Shown here one piece after another: positions 50,736 to 60,364 of a stretch of 64,000 nt of DNA. The notes below the pieces were generated by a model. The model was not told the origin of the DNA and ran no database searches. It worked only from the letters and a program-made list of their open reading frames with translations. Both the position numbers and the translations under genes were made by a program. The stretch lies in assembly GCA_002631855.1 (NCBI GenBank), contig NTLF01000005.1, positions 1-64,000 on the forward strand, written 5' to 3'. The stretch's first letter is position 1. Each line of letters starts with the position of its first letter. The DNA comes from Zunongwangia sp. ESRF-bin46. Lineage in GTDB: Bacteria > Bacteroidota > Bacteroidia > Flavobacteriales > Flavobacteriaceae.

Positions 50736-52199
50736 TTACTTGTTTTCCTGTTGCCATTCTTGGTATTGGGTGTCTAAAAACTGCTGTCCGTCTTCTTTAT
50801 ATTCCTTTGTAAAGACGGTAAAGTGATCGCCGGGGTAATAGTCAATCTCAATAGTAGATTCTAGTTTTTTCATTTCATCATCAAACAGGTGCACTGCTTT
50901 GTGTAGGTGAAAGTTATCATGTTCGCCTATGGAAATGCGAATGTCGTTATTTACTGCATCCTTATAGGTTTCCCAGTTAGTACGTATTTGATACGACAGG
51001 TCGTAGCGTTTAAAAAGGGGCAGGGCCTCTTTGTTGATGTTTCCGGTTTCGGCATCTACCAGGCGGATGATCTCTCCATCGGCATCGCGACTGCTAAAAA
51101 CCGCATCGAACGAATGGATCTGGTCGCCCCTGTATACTACGTGTTCTACTTGGTACATATCTTTGGCTGCAATAATGGGATAGCCGCCGCCCATGGTGAT
51201 ATCGGCCAATAGGTTTCCGTTGGGATCGTAGTATAGGTTGTCAACTTCATAAATATTTTCGCCTTGCCAGTTTCTAAAATCCACTTGGTCGGGTGCACTG
51301 GCCCAAGCCCCTGAAAAGGTTTCCGGATAGTTTAACTGAAGCCATAAGGACGTCCAACCTCCGCTACTATGTCCAAACACAAACTTGGCACCATTGGTAC
51401 GGTATTGTGTTTCTAAAGCTGGGATAAACTCGTTTACCAGGGCATCGCCCCACGGGCCATTGATATCGCTATTGGCGTAAGTGGAATGCCCTTCGGGACT
51501 GTTACCATCCAGATAGACCACAATAGCCGGGGTATCGGCCAGATGGGTAAAAGCATATTTTTTAGATCCGGAATGGGTTTTATAATTAGCACCAAAACCA
51601 AATACTGAAAACAATACTGGGTAGGTAGCATCAAGGTTTTCGTAATACTCATCTGGTAAACTCACAGCGCCGGCTATGGTAACTTCTTTATCGTGAAACT
51701 CGCTTAATACTTCCGATTGTAAGGCAAGTTCTTTTAAGTGCTTGGTTTCTGTAAACGGAATTTCGGGCACTACTTGATCGGCTTGTAGGGTATGGGTCGT
51801 ATCAAAGTTTTTATCGAAGATTACTTGTTGCGGCTTCGAGTAAAGATTCCCCGGACTCGTACCAATGGCCTGTCCGCCCAAATTACGGTCGAACACTACC
51901 TGCACATAATACGTATCGCGCTCAATATTTGAAAGCGTATTAGGGTATGAAATAGCCGAATCGTCAAACATCACCCCTTCGTTAGGTTGTAAGTTGGTTA
52001 CCTGCACACGGTACACCGGTGGTAACTCTAATGGAACAAAGGCATTTTTCGGGTTTTTGTTTTCTTGCGAAAGATAGAGTAGTACGTTTCCTGTAAAGGG
52101 TTCAGAAAGAACATCTTTAGAAAAAGAAACATCAAATTGTTGCGCGTGTACCGATACTGTTAGTAGTATGGCGGTGCAAAAGAGCAGTAGTTTTTTCAT
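50736..52199 (-). CDS. Exported alpha/beta hydrolase (esterase-D-like)
   Basis: 487 residues. Signal peptide about 1-19 (VHAQ). An N-terminal beta-sandwich region (about 22-165) precedes an esterase-D/Fes-type hydrolase domain (about 170-480) with nucleophile elbow FGHSSGG and a late His in YPGDHFTVF. It is the second member of this hydrolase superfamily in the window, but its N-terminal domain differs from that of the cassette-borne enzyme at 45,028. Substrate unknown. Confidence 0.82.
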   Translation of the reverse strand: MKKLLLFCTAILLTVSVHAQQFDVSFSKDVLSEPFTGNVLLYLSQENKNPKNAFVPLELPPVYRVQVTNLQPNEGVMFDDSAISYPNTLSNIERDTYYVQVVFDRNLGGQAIGTSPGNLYSKPQQVIFDKNFDTTHTLQADQVVPEIPFTETKHLKELALQSEVLSEFHDKEVTIAGAVSLPDEYYENLDATYPVLFSVFGFGANYKTHSGSKKYAFTHLADTPAIVVYLDGNSPEGHSTYANSDINGPWGDALVNEFIPALETQYRTNGAKFVFGHSSGGWTSLWLQLNYPETFSGAWASAPDQVDFRNWQGENIYEVDNLYYDPNGNLLADITMGGGYPIIAAKDMYQVEHVVYRGDQIHSFDAVFSSRDADGEIIRLVDAETGNINKEALPLFKRYDLSYQIRTNWETYKDAVNNDIRISIGEHDNFHLHKAVHLFDDEMKKLESTIEIDYYPGDHFTVFTKEYKEDGQQFLDTQYQEWQQENK

Positions 52200-52330
52200 A
52201 GCAGTTGTGTTGGTTATGGCTATTCGTTTTGTGTTTGTTAGTGGTTGTACTATGTAAGTAATAGTAAAACCTACCCAAAGGTACGATTTTATAAAAAGGG
52301 AAATGCAGGTTTTAGGTTAAGAGGAAGGGG

Positions 52331-52828
52331 TTATTGAAACTCAGCTTTAATGTGTTTTGAGGATAGTTTTTTAATTAGCCAACCAAAAAGAAAGGATAAC
52401 CCAACAACAATTATAGCCAAAAAGATTGTAACGATGATACCTATTATATCCTTTGGTTCAGTAGATAAAGATAGACTATCCCCTTCAAAAAAGTAAATCC
52501 ATTGTATAGTTGGGGTGATGATGGTCCATAACATCCAAAAAACAAATAAGCAAATCAAACTGATTCGTGCCCAGTTCTTTCTTTTTAATAAACCTATGGA
52601 GCTAATAAATGTATAGAGAATAGCTAGACCAAAAAAACCAACAATAAGCTTTCCGTTAGTAAATATCTTGTCTAGCATATCAGGATCAGAAGGGTTCATA
52701 GATTCTGTAAAAGCCGGTATTAGATGAAACATAAGGTTTTGTAGTAACGATATTAATAGCCCGAATCCTGAAATGATAATCAAAATCCAAGAGAGTGTAT
52801 TAACGAAGGAGGATTTTTTTGGTTGCAT
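52331..52828 (-). CDS. Small four-TM membrane protein
   Basis: 165 residues with four hydrophobic segments (about 11-34, 55-78, 88-112, 130-155) and short charged loops; ends KHIKAEFQ. No family recognised. Similar four-TM proteins are frequent in flavobacteria. It is separated from neighbours on both sides by about 90-130 bp and may be monocistronic. Confidence 0.6.
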   Translation of the reverse strand: MQPKKSSFVNTLSWILIIISGFGLLISLLQNLMFHLIPAFTESMNPSDPDMLDKIFTNGKLIVGFFGLAILYTFISSIGLLKRKNWARISLICLFVFWMLWTIITPTIQWIYFFEGDSLSLSTEPKDIIGIIVTIFLAIIVVGLSFLFGWLIKKLSSKHIKAEFQ

Positions 52829-52918
52829 AAACTTTTTAAATTACTTTATTTGTTTTAATGATTGGGGCAATTACTATGTTTTAGACTTTTTAAATAAATA
52901 TTTACTTTAAGATCTGGT

Positions 52919-53593
52919 TTATTCTTCTTTAATAACCTTATCTGGATTCGGATTAAAGAAAGCCTTGTCCACTTCTTTTTCTTCTATTGATGTAGCTTCA
53001 GAAATGGAAGTGAAATAAGGGCGAAATTCATTCTTATTCCAAATACTCACAGCCTTAGCTCGTTCTACATATTCATTCCAAAACCCATCGACATAATCCT
53101 CATATAATTTAGGGTTTAATTTATACTTTGGGCTATAGTAATATGTGCCAGAATGAAGTGTGTACCATGCATTAGGATCTGTGTTCTCTGTAGTTAAGGT
53201 AACTGATAGACACTGTTCGCCCAACACTTCTTTAGTAGGTTTGGTGTTCTTCTTTACATCAATTAATTTTTCATCACTATTTCCAAATTTCGTTTTTACA
53301 ATCGTATCAGATTTTTCAAGTTCGGTATAGGTGTATCCTTCATCCAAACGAACGATTATCTTCCTCCAACCATTTTCACCTTTGGTATTGTAAATGGTTG
53401 CATAGCGGTCTTCTAGTATATAAGCTGTAAATGAAGTGCCTAAATTACGCTCTAACACTTGTTTTTGAATATTTGGGTGAAGACTTTCATATGACACAGA
53501 ATAGTGTATAACACCTTCAAAATAGTCTTGTGCGTGAGTGTTTGAAGAATAGAAGAGGATAAACAGTAAAGAAATCTTAACTATATGTTTCAT
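52919..53593 (-). CDS. Exported protein, GLPGLI/DUF4412-like
   Basis: 224 residues. Signal peptide about 1-21 (THAQ). Mature part starts YFEGVIHYSVSYES, has alternating strands (YATIYNT, WRKIIVRLDEGYTYTEL) and the segment KEVLGEQCLSVTL, which resembles the exchange motif of GLPGLI or DUF4412 proteins of Bacteroidota. Assignment to either family is tentative. Function unknown. Confidence 0.5.
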   Translation of the reverse strand: MKHIVKISLLFILFYSSNTHAQDYFEGVIHYSVSYESLHPNIQKQVLERNLGTSFTAYILEDRYATIYNTKGENGWRKIIVRLDEGYTYTELEKSDTIVKTKFGNSDEKLIDVKKNTKPTKEVLGEQCLSVTLTTENTDPNAWYTLHSGTYYYSPKYKLNPKLYEDYVDGFWNEYVERAKAVSIWNKNEFRPYFTSISEATSIEEKEVDKAFFNPNPDKVIKEE

Positions 53594-53735
53594 ATATAAT
53601 TTAATTAAGTAGTGGAATATTTTTTAATGGTCTAGTTAGTATAAATGAGAAAAATAAAATGGGCATGCTAGATTGCTTTAAAAACTGTTGTTTTTATTAG
53701 TGTTGGTCAATTATGGTCATTAGTTTTTAATGTTT

Positions 53736-55115
53736 CTAATCTTTTATTAGCTTCTGTGTTACTAATGTTCCATTTTTAAAATGTAAATGAGCAAAGTAAA
53801 TACCGCTTTGTAGGTTTTTTGTAGAAATAATTATAGGAGAGTAATTTAATTTAACCAATTGACCTAATTCATTAAAAATTTGAATTGAATCTATTTTTTC
53901 AGTAGACTTAATACTTAAACTATTTGAAAAAGGATTTGGATAAAGAATACTTATGTGTTTTTTAATATCAGAAGTTCCTAAAATGGTTAAATTTTCATAC
54001 CAGGCAATTTTAAAATCTTGTTGCGATGTGGAAAGTACGTCAAAGTCCTCATCCTGATCTATGTCTGAGGCAAGCACTGACGTTGGATATAAAATATCTT
54101 CTGAAATTAATGAAGGTTTAGCAAAAGTTTGAGAATTGTCTAAATTTTCACACCAAACTATACCAGAATATCCGTCCTCATAGTATGAAGATAAGATATC
54201 ATTATCGCCATCGTTGTCTAGGTCTTTTACAAAAAGAGTTCTTGGATAAATAACTTCTGTAGTGATTATCATTTGAGGACCAAAAGACCCTTGACCATTC
54301 GTGTTTTCATACCAAGCTATTTTGTTATCTGTAACTGATACTGAAATGACATCTAAATCACCATCCATATCCATATCTTCACAAAAAACTTTAATGGGAT
54401 TAATAACATCAGTAGAAATTATTTTTAGATTGCTAAAATTACCTTGACCATTCAGGTTTTCAAACCAAGCAATATTGTTGCCATCGTAGGAGTGCGAAAC
54501 TATATCTATATCATTGTCATTATCTATATCTGCAATAAAAGCAAAGATTGGCCAATCTAATGAAGTTGAAATTATACGTTGAGAACTGAAACTACCTAGA
54601 CCATTTAAATTCTCATACCATACAAGTTTATCATCATTTCTATCAACTACAAGAATATCGTTATCATTGTCATTGTCAAAATCTTCAGAAAGTACTGAAA
54701 ATGCAGCGTTTAAGTTTTCGTCGATAATAAGTTGTTTCCCGAAATTTCCTTTTCCATCAAGATTCTTATTCCATGCTACTTTGCAAACTCCTGAGAACTC
54801 TCCAAGAAAAATAGATACCAGATCTAAATCACCATCTCCATCAAAATCAGATGCTGAAACACTACTGGCAAATTCATCTGAATTTTCTACTATAATCTGT
54901 TTGTTTCCATATAACCCTTGTCCATTTAAATTTTCAAACCAAGCTATTTTATTTCCCTGTGAAAGAATATCCAAATCGCCATCACCATCTATATCAACGG
55001 TATGAACTTTTGAGCTTTTAACAACATCATTGCCTATAATTTGTTGTGGACCAAACTGTGAATAAGCCTGTGTATAAGAAAAATAAAACGTAATTAAGAA
55101 TATAAGAGGTTTCAT
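53736..55115 (-). CDS. FG-GAP/VCBS repeat protein secreted by T9SS
   Basis: 459 residues. Signal peptide about 1-19. Seven tandem FG-GAP/VCBS-type repeats (about 25-375), each with a calcium-loop pattern such as DIDGDGDLDIL, followed by KIAWFENLNGQG, form a likely seven-bladed beta-propeller. The C-terminus (about 385-459) is a type IX sorting domain with ILYPNPFSNSLSI, ELGQLVKL and LQSGIYFAHL. Secreted or surface-bound, probably for adhesion or ligand binding. Alone on its transcript. Confidence 0.87.
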   Translation of the reverse strand: MKPLIFLITFYFSYTQAYSQFGPQQIIGNDVVKSSKVHTVDIDGDGDLDILSQGNKIAWFENLNGQGLYGNKQIIVENSDEFASSVSASDFDGDGDLDLVSIFLGEFSGVCKVAWNKNLDGKGNFGKQLIIDENLNAAFSVLSEDFDNDNDNDILVVDRNDDKLVWYENLNGLGSFSSQRIISTSLDWPIFAFIADIDNDNDIDIVSHSYDGNNIAWFENLNGQGNFSNLKIISTDVINPIKVFCEDMDMDGDLDVISVSVTDNKIAWYENTNGQGSFGPQMIITTEVIYPRTLFVKDLDNDGDNDILSSYYEDGYSGIVWCENLDNSQTFAKPSLISEDILYPTSVLASDIDQDEDFDVLSTSQQDFKIAWYENLTILGTSDIKKHISILYPNPFSNSLSIKSTEKIDSIQIFNELGQLVKLNYSPIIISTKNLQSGIYFAHLHFKNGTLVTQKLIKD

Positions 55116-55290
55116 GGTTGATAGTAATACTAAATTATAGGTAAAAAATTATATTCTATCTTAAAAGAAGATGAATCAAGCTAAATATAGGTAAAAAATT
55201 TAGGCTTTTAATAACTACTTTTTTTTAACCAACAACTATATATCTATGTATGCTTAAAACAACTCTATTTTTACTTAGTTTTTAATAGCT

Positions 55291-56985
55291 CTATTTGGTG
55301 CTAATCTTTCCTTCTTTTCCAGGTATCACCACTTGCAACAGCATCGCTATTCCCATCACCAGCGCACAGCCTACTAGGTTTAACCATAGATATGGCATTA
55401 AGTCAATCCACCAGAAATAAATGATGATTACTTGGGTAATAAGTGCCGCAATAAACGTAGCCCTGCTGTGTACAAACTTAATAAAGAAGGCCAATAGGAA
55501 GATACCGAGTACATTTCCGTAGAAAATAGAACCGATGATGTTTACCAATTCTATCAAGTTTTCAAATAAGTTTGCCACGCTGGCTACCCCAATGGCGATG
55601 ATTCCCCAAAGCAGGGTAAACCACTTAGAAGCGTGCATATAGTGCTTTTCATTCTTTCCTGGGGTGTTGCGTTTGTATAAATCTATTGTGGTGGTAGACC
55701 CCAAGGCATTCAATTCTGATGCGGTAGAAGACATCGCTGCACTTAAAATAACAGCCAATAAAAGGCCAATTAACCCTCTGGGCAGGTTATTTAAGATAAA
55801 GTGAATAAATACGTAATCTTTATCGTTGGTTTCGGCTTCAGGGTTCGCTTTTTCAATAAGGTCACGCGACTGTTGGCGTAGCTCGTCTTCAGTAATGTTT
55901 ATAATTTGTATTTCCTCTAAAAGTATCTCTTTTTCCGTAGCATCTTGGGTAGTGGAATAGGTAAGTTGCTTGCTGTTCAATTGTTTGTCCAGACTTTGTT
56001 TTTCAGCTTGTAGAGCTTGGTATTCCTCAGCGTATTCAGATTGCATAACATCATTCACCGCTGCTGGGTTAAAATGTAGGGGAGAGGCGTTAAATTGATA
56101 AAATACAAATACCATGACTCCAACCAACAGTATAAAGAATTGCATAGGGACTTTTAGAAGTCCGTTCATGATCAATCCCATCTGGCTCTGTTTTAACGAC
56201 CTACCCGATAAGTACCGTTGCACTTGGCTTTGATCGGTACCAAAGTAGGAGAGCGCCAAGAAGGTACCCCCAATAATACCACTCCAAAAGGTGTAACGGT
56301 TATCAAAATCGAATGAAAAATCGAGCACATCCAGTTTTCCGTTGGCACCGGCAATCTCTAAGGCATTGGTAAACGATATATCCAGCGGTAGGTAATTTAG
56401 TATTAACAAGAAGGCAATGAACATCCCGGCAAAGATGATGGCCATCTGTTGCTTTTGGGTAACGCTTACAGCCTTGGTACCGCCCGTTACGGTATACATA
56501 ATCACCAAAACCCCAATACCAATAATAAGATAGTTTAAGTTCCACCCCAATACGGCCGATAAGATAATGGCAGGGGCAAAAATGGTAATCCCAGCCGCTA
56601 AACCCCGCTGTATTAAAAAGAGGATGGCAGTTAAGGTACGTGTTTTTAAGTCGAACCTAGTTTCTAGGTATTCATACGCCGTATATACTTTTAGCCGGTG
56701 ATAGATAGGGATAAACACCAGGCAGATAATAACCATCGCTATGGGCAAACCAAAGTAAAACTGTACAAACCCCATCCCATCGTGAAAGGCCTGTCCCGGT
56801 GTAGAGAGAAAGGTTATGGCGCTGGCTTGGGTGGCCATTACACTTAGACCGATGGTCCACCAATTGGCATCGTTACCTCCTTTAAGGTAATCGTTTACAT
56901 TTCTGTTTTTACGGGTTTTCCATGTACCGTACAGCACAATAAAAACTAGGGTTCCAATAAGGACAATCCAATCGATTTGCTGCAT
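55291..56985 (-). CDS. Sodium:solute symporter (SSS family)
   Basis: 564 residues with about 13 hydrophobic segments. SSS signatures: WTIGLSVMATQASAITFLSTPGQAFHDG (Na+ site region), TGGTKAVSVTQKQQM, FGTDQSQVQRYLSGRS and GLLLAVILSAAMSSTASELNAL. A long cytoplasmic loop (about 310-380) is rich in Gln and Glu. Resembles the sialic-acid/sugar/proline branch; the solute is unknown. The start shares one base with the stop of a 36-codon gene upstream, after the PIG-L deacetylase gene. Confidence 0.9.
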   Translation of the reverse strand: MQQIDWIVLIGTLVFIVLYGTWKTRKNRNVNDYLKGGNDANWWTIGLSVMATQASAITFLSTPGQAFHDGMGFVQFYFGLPIAMVIICLVFIPIYHRLKVYTAYEYLETRFDLKTRTLTAILFLIQRGLAAGITIFAPAIILSAVLGWNLNYLIIGIGVLVIMYTVTGGTKAVSVTQKQQMAIIFAGMFIAFLLILNYLPLDISFTNALEIAGANGKLDVLDFSFDFDNRYTFWSGIIGGTFLALSYFGTDQSQVQRYLSGRSLKQSQMGLIMNGLLKVPMQFFILLVGVMVFVFYQFNASPLHFNPAAVNDVMQSEYAEEYQALQAEKQSLDKQLNSKQLTYSTTQDATEKEILLEEIQIINITEDELRQQSRDLIEKANPEAETNDKDYVFIHFILNNLPRGLIGLLLAVILSAAMSSTASELNALGSTTTIDLYKRNTPGKNEKHYMHASKWFTLLWGIIAIGVASVANLFENLIELVNIIGSIFYGNVLGIFLLAFFIKFVHSRATFIAALITQVIIIYFWWIDLMPYLWLNLVGCALVMGIAMLLQVVIPGKEGKISTK

Positions 56986-57095
56986 TAGGAAAAGCTTTGC
57001 ATTAGAAAATAAAACAAAATAATATATACGGTATTAAGGACAATCACAGCTACGTAACTCCATTTCTTTACCGGTTTGTTGGTTGAATCACTCAT
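56985..57095 (-). CDS. 36-residue single-TM protein of the symporter operon
   Basis: ATG at 57095, 36 codons, TAA sharing its last A with the symporter ATG (TAATG). It starts MSDSTNKPVKKWSYVAVIVL and contains one hydrophobic segment (about 13-32) with a positive cytoplasmic N-terminus. It lies 2 bp after the PIG-L stop. The tight fit in the operon supports a real gene, perhaps a small subunit of the SSS transporter, as known for other SSS members. No named family fits with certainty. Confidence 0.65.
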   Translation of the reverse strand: MSDSTNKPVKKWSYVAVIVLNTVYIILFYFLMQSFS

Positions 57096-57097
57096 AA

Positions 57098-59587
57098 TTA
57101 ATTGCCTAAGGATAATAGATTTGCAAATAAACGGTAAGCACCTGCCACTCCAGCCGGTAATTCCCTAAAGAAACTTAAGCCGGTATAGATGTAATGTCCC
57201 TTGCCGTACTCGGCAACTAACAACGAACCTTTGGTCTGGGGAGCATCTTTGTCGTTCATCCCTAAAATAGGGACAAACTTAGGTACCCATTCATCGGGGA
57301 AATACAAGCCTCGCTCTTGCACCCAACCTGTAAAGTCGGCTTGGGTAATTTTATTGGGTTCGTTTAGCACTGGATGATCGGGTGCTAAAAAGGTAACAGG
57401 ACTGTTTTCATCCGTTACCCGATCGCGAGATAGCGATAAGGAATACGGGGCAATGTCTTCGGTTACCATTCGGTGGCTGGTGTTATACTGTACTAACAAG
57501 GTCCCTCCTTCTTGTACATATGTATTAAAAGCAGCTTGTTTAAAAGCAAGTTCGGGTACAGTGTTGTATGCCCTAATCCCCACAACCACAGCATCAAACT
57601 TTTTAAGGTTATCATAAGTGATGTTTGATGGCGGAATAGTGGTTACTTGGTACCCTATTTGGCGTAAGCTCTCTGGAATGGCATCGCCAGCACCTTCGAT
57701 GTACCCAATGGATTCCCCTTCCTTTTCAATATCAATACGTACTACTTTTGCTTCGGAAGGAAGCAGTACCCGTTGATAGGGAATGTGCTCATAATCGATT
57801 GTAACAAGTTCTTTATCAAAAAATTGATCGCCCATAGATACTAACGGTCTTAGATATCCTTCACTTTGATTTTTAGGAGGGGTTACCGTAAATACGATGG
57901 TTTGCTCATCTCCCTTTTTAGCAATATTGAAGGTAGGTTGTGCAGGTTTGACTTCCCAACCGTCAGGATGGTTTAATTGCACCGTTCCATTTGCGTTATC
58001 ACGCCCTGCTTTTATGGTTACGGGAATGTTTTGCGCATCTTTTGAAGAAAAAATAATGACTTTCTCTGAAATACTGGAAGTAGCTTCTGGTAAGACCTCA
58101 AGCGGTTGATATACCTCTCCTTTTACAGGGTCGTTGTATTTATAGACTATATTTCGTTTTACTGAAATCTTTGTATCACTTAACTCTAAATTGAAGATCA
58201 CCTGTTCGGGTGCTTCGGTTTCTGGTTCGCCTATTAAGTTTTTAGGGGCTTTGTACATCCCTAAGGTTCCTTTTTCATTTAACCAATAAGGACCTGAGTT
58301 TGTTTTATTTTCAGAATACAAAGTGGCTTCCAGGCTGTGTTTTTCATTTGGGGCCAAGGTTTTGTTCTCGGCTACAATTGTCTTTCCTGAAGGATAGGTA
58401 ATAGAGGCTAATTCCATAGGAAAGTCACTACGGTTTATAATCTCAAAATCTGCATTGTATTTTTCACGAGGCCTAATGGAATTGCTCTGGGCGACTGCTT
58501 CCACAAAAATACCACCACAGTCGATAATCAACTGTTCCAGTTGTTTTGTTTTTATGGCACGCCAATGGTCGTCTTCAATATTTTTGACCAATTCATACGC
58601 TTGTAGCAAGGGACGGAGCATTCTGGATGGATCTTTAAAGTCAAAATTATCTTCCAGTGGATATAAAATACCACCAATGGTTTCACCGCCTTCAATACGC
58701 GACCAAGAGGTGTCAATGCCTTCAAACAAGTTATTGTTTCCTTCTTTAAAATCACCTTTTAAGAATTCCAGCCATTCATTTTGGTTTCCGCGGGTACCGG
58801 TGCTGCCAAACCCTTGTGACTTATGCATGCTTCGGCTTAAGGAAGCAATCTCTCCGTTAGACAAGCCCAATGAAGGAAAATAGCTTCCAGTCTGTACTTC
58901 CACTAAATTAGTTTTGTCTGCTTGTTCAAACTTTTCTTGGCTTCCGTAGAACCACCAGCTGGTATTAAAAAATAAGCGTTTGGGTTGCCAAGTGCCAAAG
59001 GTATTGGCTGTTTCAGGGTAGCTGTTGGGGTTGTTTACCAAATCGAACGCCTCTACGCTCAACATAGCTGATGAGGTGTGGTGCCCGTGGGTAGAGCCTG
59101 GACTGCGGTGATCGAAACGATTGATAATAACATCGGGCTTAAATTTCCGAATGGCGCGTACCACGTCGCTCAACACTTCGTCTTTGTTCCAAATAGCCAA
59201 TGTTTCCTCTGGGGTTTTGGAATACCCAAAGTCATTGGCACGTGTAAATAACTGCTGTCCGCCATCGGTACGACGTGCTGCCAATAATTCTTGGGTACGA
59301 ATCACACCAAGCAACTCGCGAATCTCAGGACCCACTAAGTTTTGTCCCCCGTCACCTCGCGTTAAAGATAGATACGCTGTACGCGCATGCACATCGTTTA
59401 CCAAATAGGAAATCAACCGAGTGTTTTCATCATCGGGATGTGCTGCAATGTACATAGCCGACCCTAAGAAGTTTAGTTGCTGAAGGTCGTGGTAAATTTC
59501 AGAAGCAGTTGGTTTTTGAGGTTGTTGAGCGAAGCAGGCGGTTGCACTGATACTTAACAGAAGCAGTACAGTAAGAAGGTTGCGCAT
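57098..59587 (-). CDS. Exported PIG-L family deacetylase, large form
   Basis: 829 residues from ATG 59587; the upstream 54 codons are not typical and precede the signal peptide (about 1-22, CFAQ). The PIG-L/LmbE domain (about 40-300) keeps the zinc motif AHPDDENTRL and the late HGHHTSS. Then come beta-sandwich regions (about 400-620) and a ThuA/GATase-like C-terminal domain (about 640-829). It probably deacetylates an N-acetyl sugar. First gene of a three-gene operon with a symporter, so sugar release and import may be linked. Confidence 0.85.
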   Translation of the reverse strand: MRNLLTVLLLLSISATACFAQQPQKPTASEIYHDLQQLNFLGSAMYIAAHPDDENTRLISYLVNDVHARTAYLSLTRGDGGQNLVGPEIRELLGVIRTQELLAARRTDGGQQLFTRANDFGYSKTPEETLAIWNKDEVLSDVVRAIRKFKPDVIINRFDHRSPGSTHGHHTSSAMLSVEAFDLVNNPNSYPETANTFGTWQPKRLFFNTSWWFYGSQEKFEQADKTNLVEVQTGSYFPSLGLSNGEIASLSRSMHKSQGFGSTGTRGNQNEWLEFLKGDFKEGNNNLFEGIDTSWSRIEGGETIGGILYPLEDNFDFKDPSRMLRPLLQAYELVKNIEDDHWRAIKTKQLEQLIIDCGGIFVEAVAQSNSIRPREKYNADFEIINRSDFPMELASITYPSGKTIVAENKTLAPNEKHSLEATLYSENKTNSGPYWLNEKGTLGMYKAPKNLIGEPETEAPEQVIFNLELSDTKISVKRNIVYKYNDPVKGEVYQPLEVLPEATSSISEKVIIFSSKDAQNIPVTIKAGRDNANGTVQLNHPDGWEVKPAQPTFNIAKKGDEQTIVFTVTPPKNQSEGYLRPLVSMGDQFFDKELVTIDYEHIPYQRVLLPSEAKVVRIDIEKEGESIGYIEGAGDAIPESLRQIGYQVTTIPPSNITYDNLKKFDAVVVGIRAYNTVPELAFKQAAFNTYVQEGGTLLVQYNTSHRMVTEDIAPYSLSLSRDRVTDENSPVTFLAPDHPVLNEPNKITQADFTGWVQERGLYFPDEWVPKFVPILGMNDKDAPQTKGSLLVAEYGKGHYIYTGLSFFRELPAGVAGAYRLFANLLSLGN

Positions 59588-59787
59588 AGTATTTGGTGTG
59601 TTTTTTTCTGAAAGAACCAAATATACCAAATTATATAGTGAAAAAAGTAGTGTATTTATAAAGAAGAAAGATCGCTTTGCTGAAAGAAAAAAGAAAATAG
59701 ATGATATAGTACATTGAGGCGATATACTGTACTGTTTACTTTGTATCATTCCGTTAAAATGATAGAGTTTAAAAGCGATCGAGGCAA

Positions 59788-60357
59788 TTAGTCAGTACCG
59801 TGATCTGTAAGGTTTTTGTCATGTTCATCATCTTGAAGTGCCATTTCATGATAATCTTCGGCCTTGATTACCGTCACTCCTTTTTGCAACATCATACTAT
59901 TGGGGTAGGTGATAAGCTCATTTTCTTTGGTACGCACCATCACGTGAAAGCTTTTAATATCCTCAATCATCCCTTCATACGGAAACTCTTTGTCGTGTAT
60001 CTTAATATAATCACCTATTTTATAAGGAAAGGTAAAGAACATAATCACTCCGCTGGTAATGTTGCTTAAAATGGACCATTGGGCAAAAAAGCCAACGCCG
60101 ATTACTGCAAATACAGAAGACATAACCAACCCCAGGTCTTTAATTTCTACACCCCAAATTAGTATTAAGCACAATACGATTAAAAAGATGGCTGATAAAT
60201 CTACATGTTTCATAATTAATCCTGTGCGGTGCTCCAAACGTTCAAACTTGTTGGCATACCGTTTAATTACCCTAATAGTGAAGTAGCGAAGTACTAAAAA
60301 CACTAAGATTATAAAAATGGATTTTAGTATTTGAGGAAAATAAAATTCTATATTCAT
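59788..60357 (-). CDS. Small MscS-type mechanosensitive channel
   Basis: 189 residues. N-terminal transmembrane segments (about 12-30, 53-72, 78-96) and the MscS pore helix and beta domain: GVGFFAQWSILSNITSGVIMFF, then YKIGDYIKI. Shorter than E. coli MscS because the C-terminal alpha-beta part is reduced. It protects cells against osmotic downshift. Seven bases downstream of a lipoprotein gene in the maf cluster. Confidence 0.87.
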   Translation of the reverse strand: MNIEFYFPQILKSIFIILVFLVLRYFTIRVIKRYANKFERLEHRTGLIMKHVDLSAIFLIVLCLILIWGVEIKDLGLVMSSVFAVIGVGFFAQWSILSNITSGVIMFFTFPYKIGDYIKIHDKEFPYEGMIEDIKSFHVMVRTKENELITYPNSMMLQKGVTVIKAEDYHEMALQDDEHDKNLTDHGTD

Positions 60358-60364
60358 AAACGTA

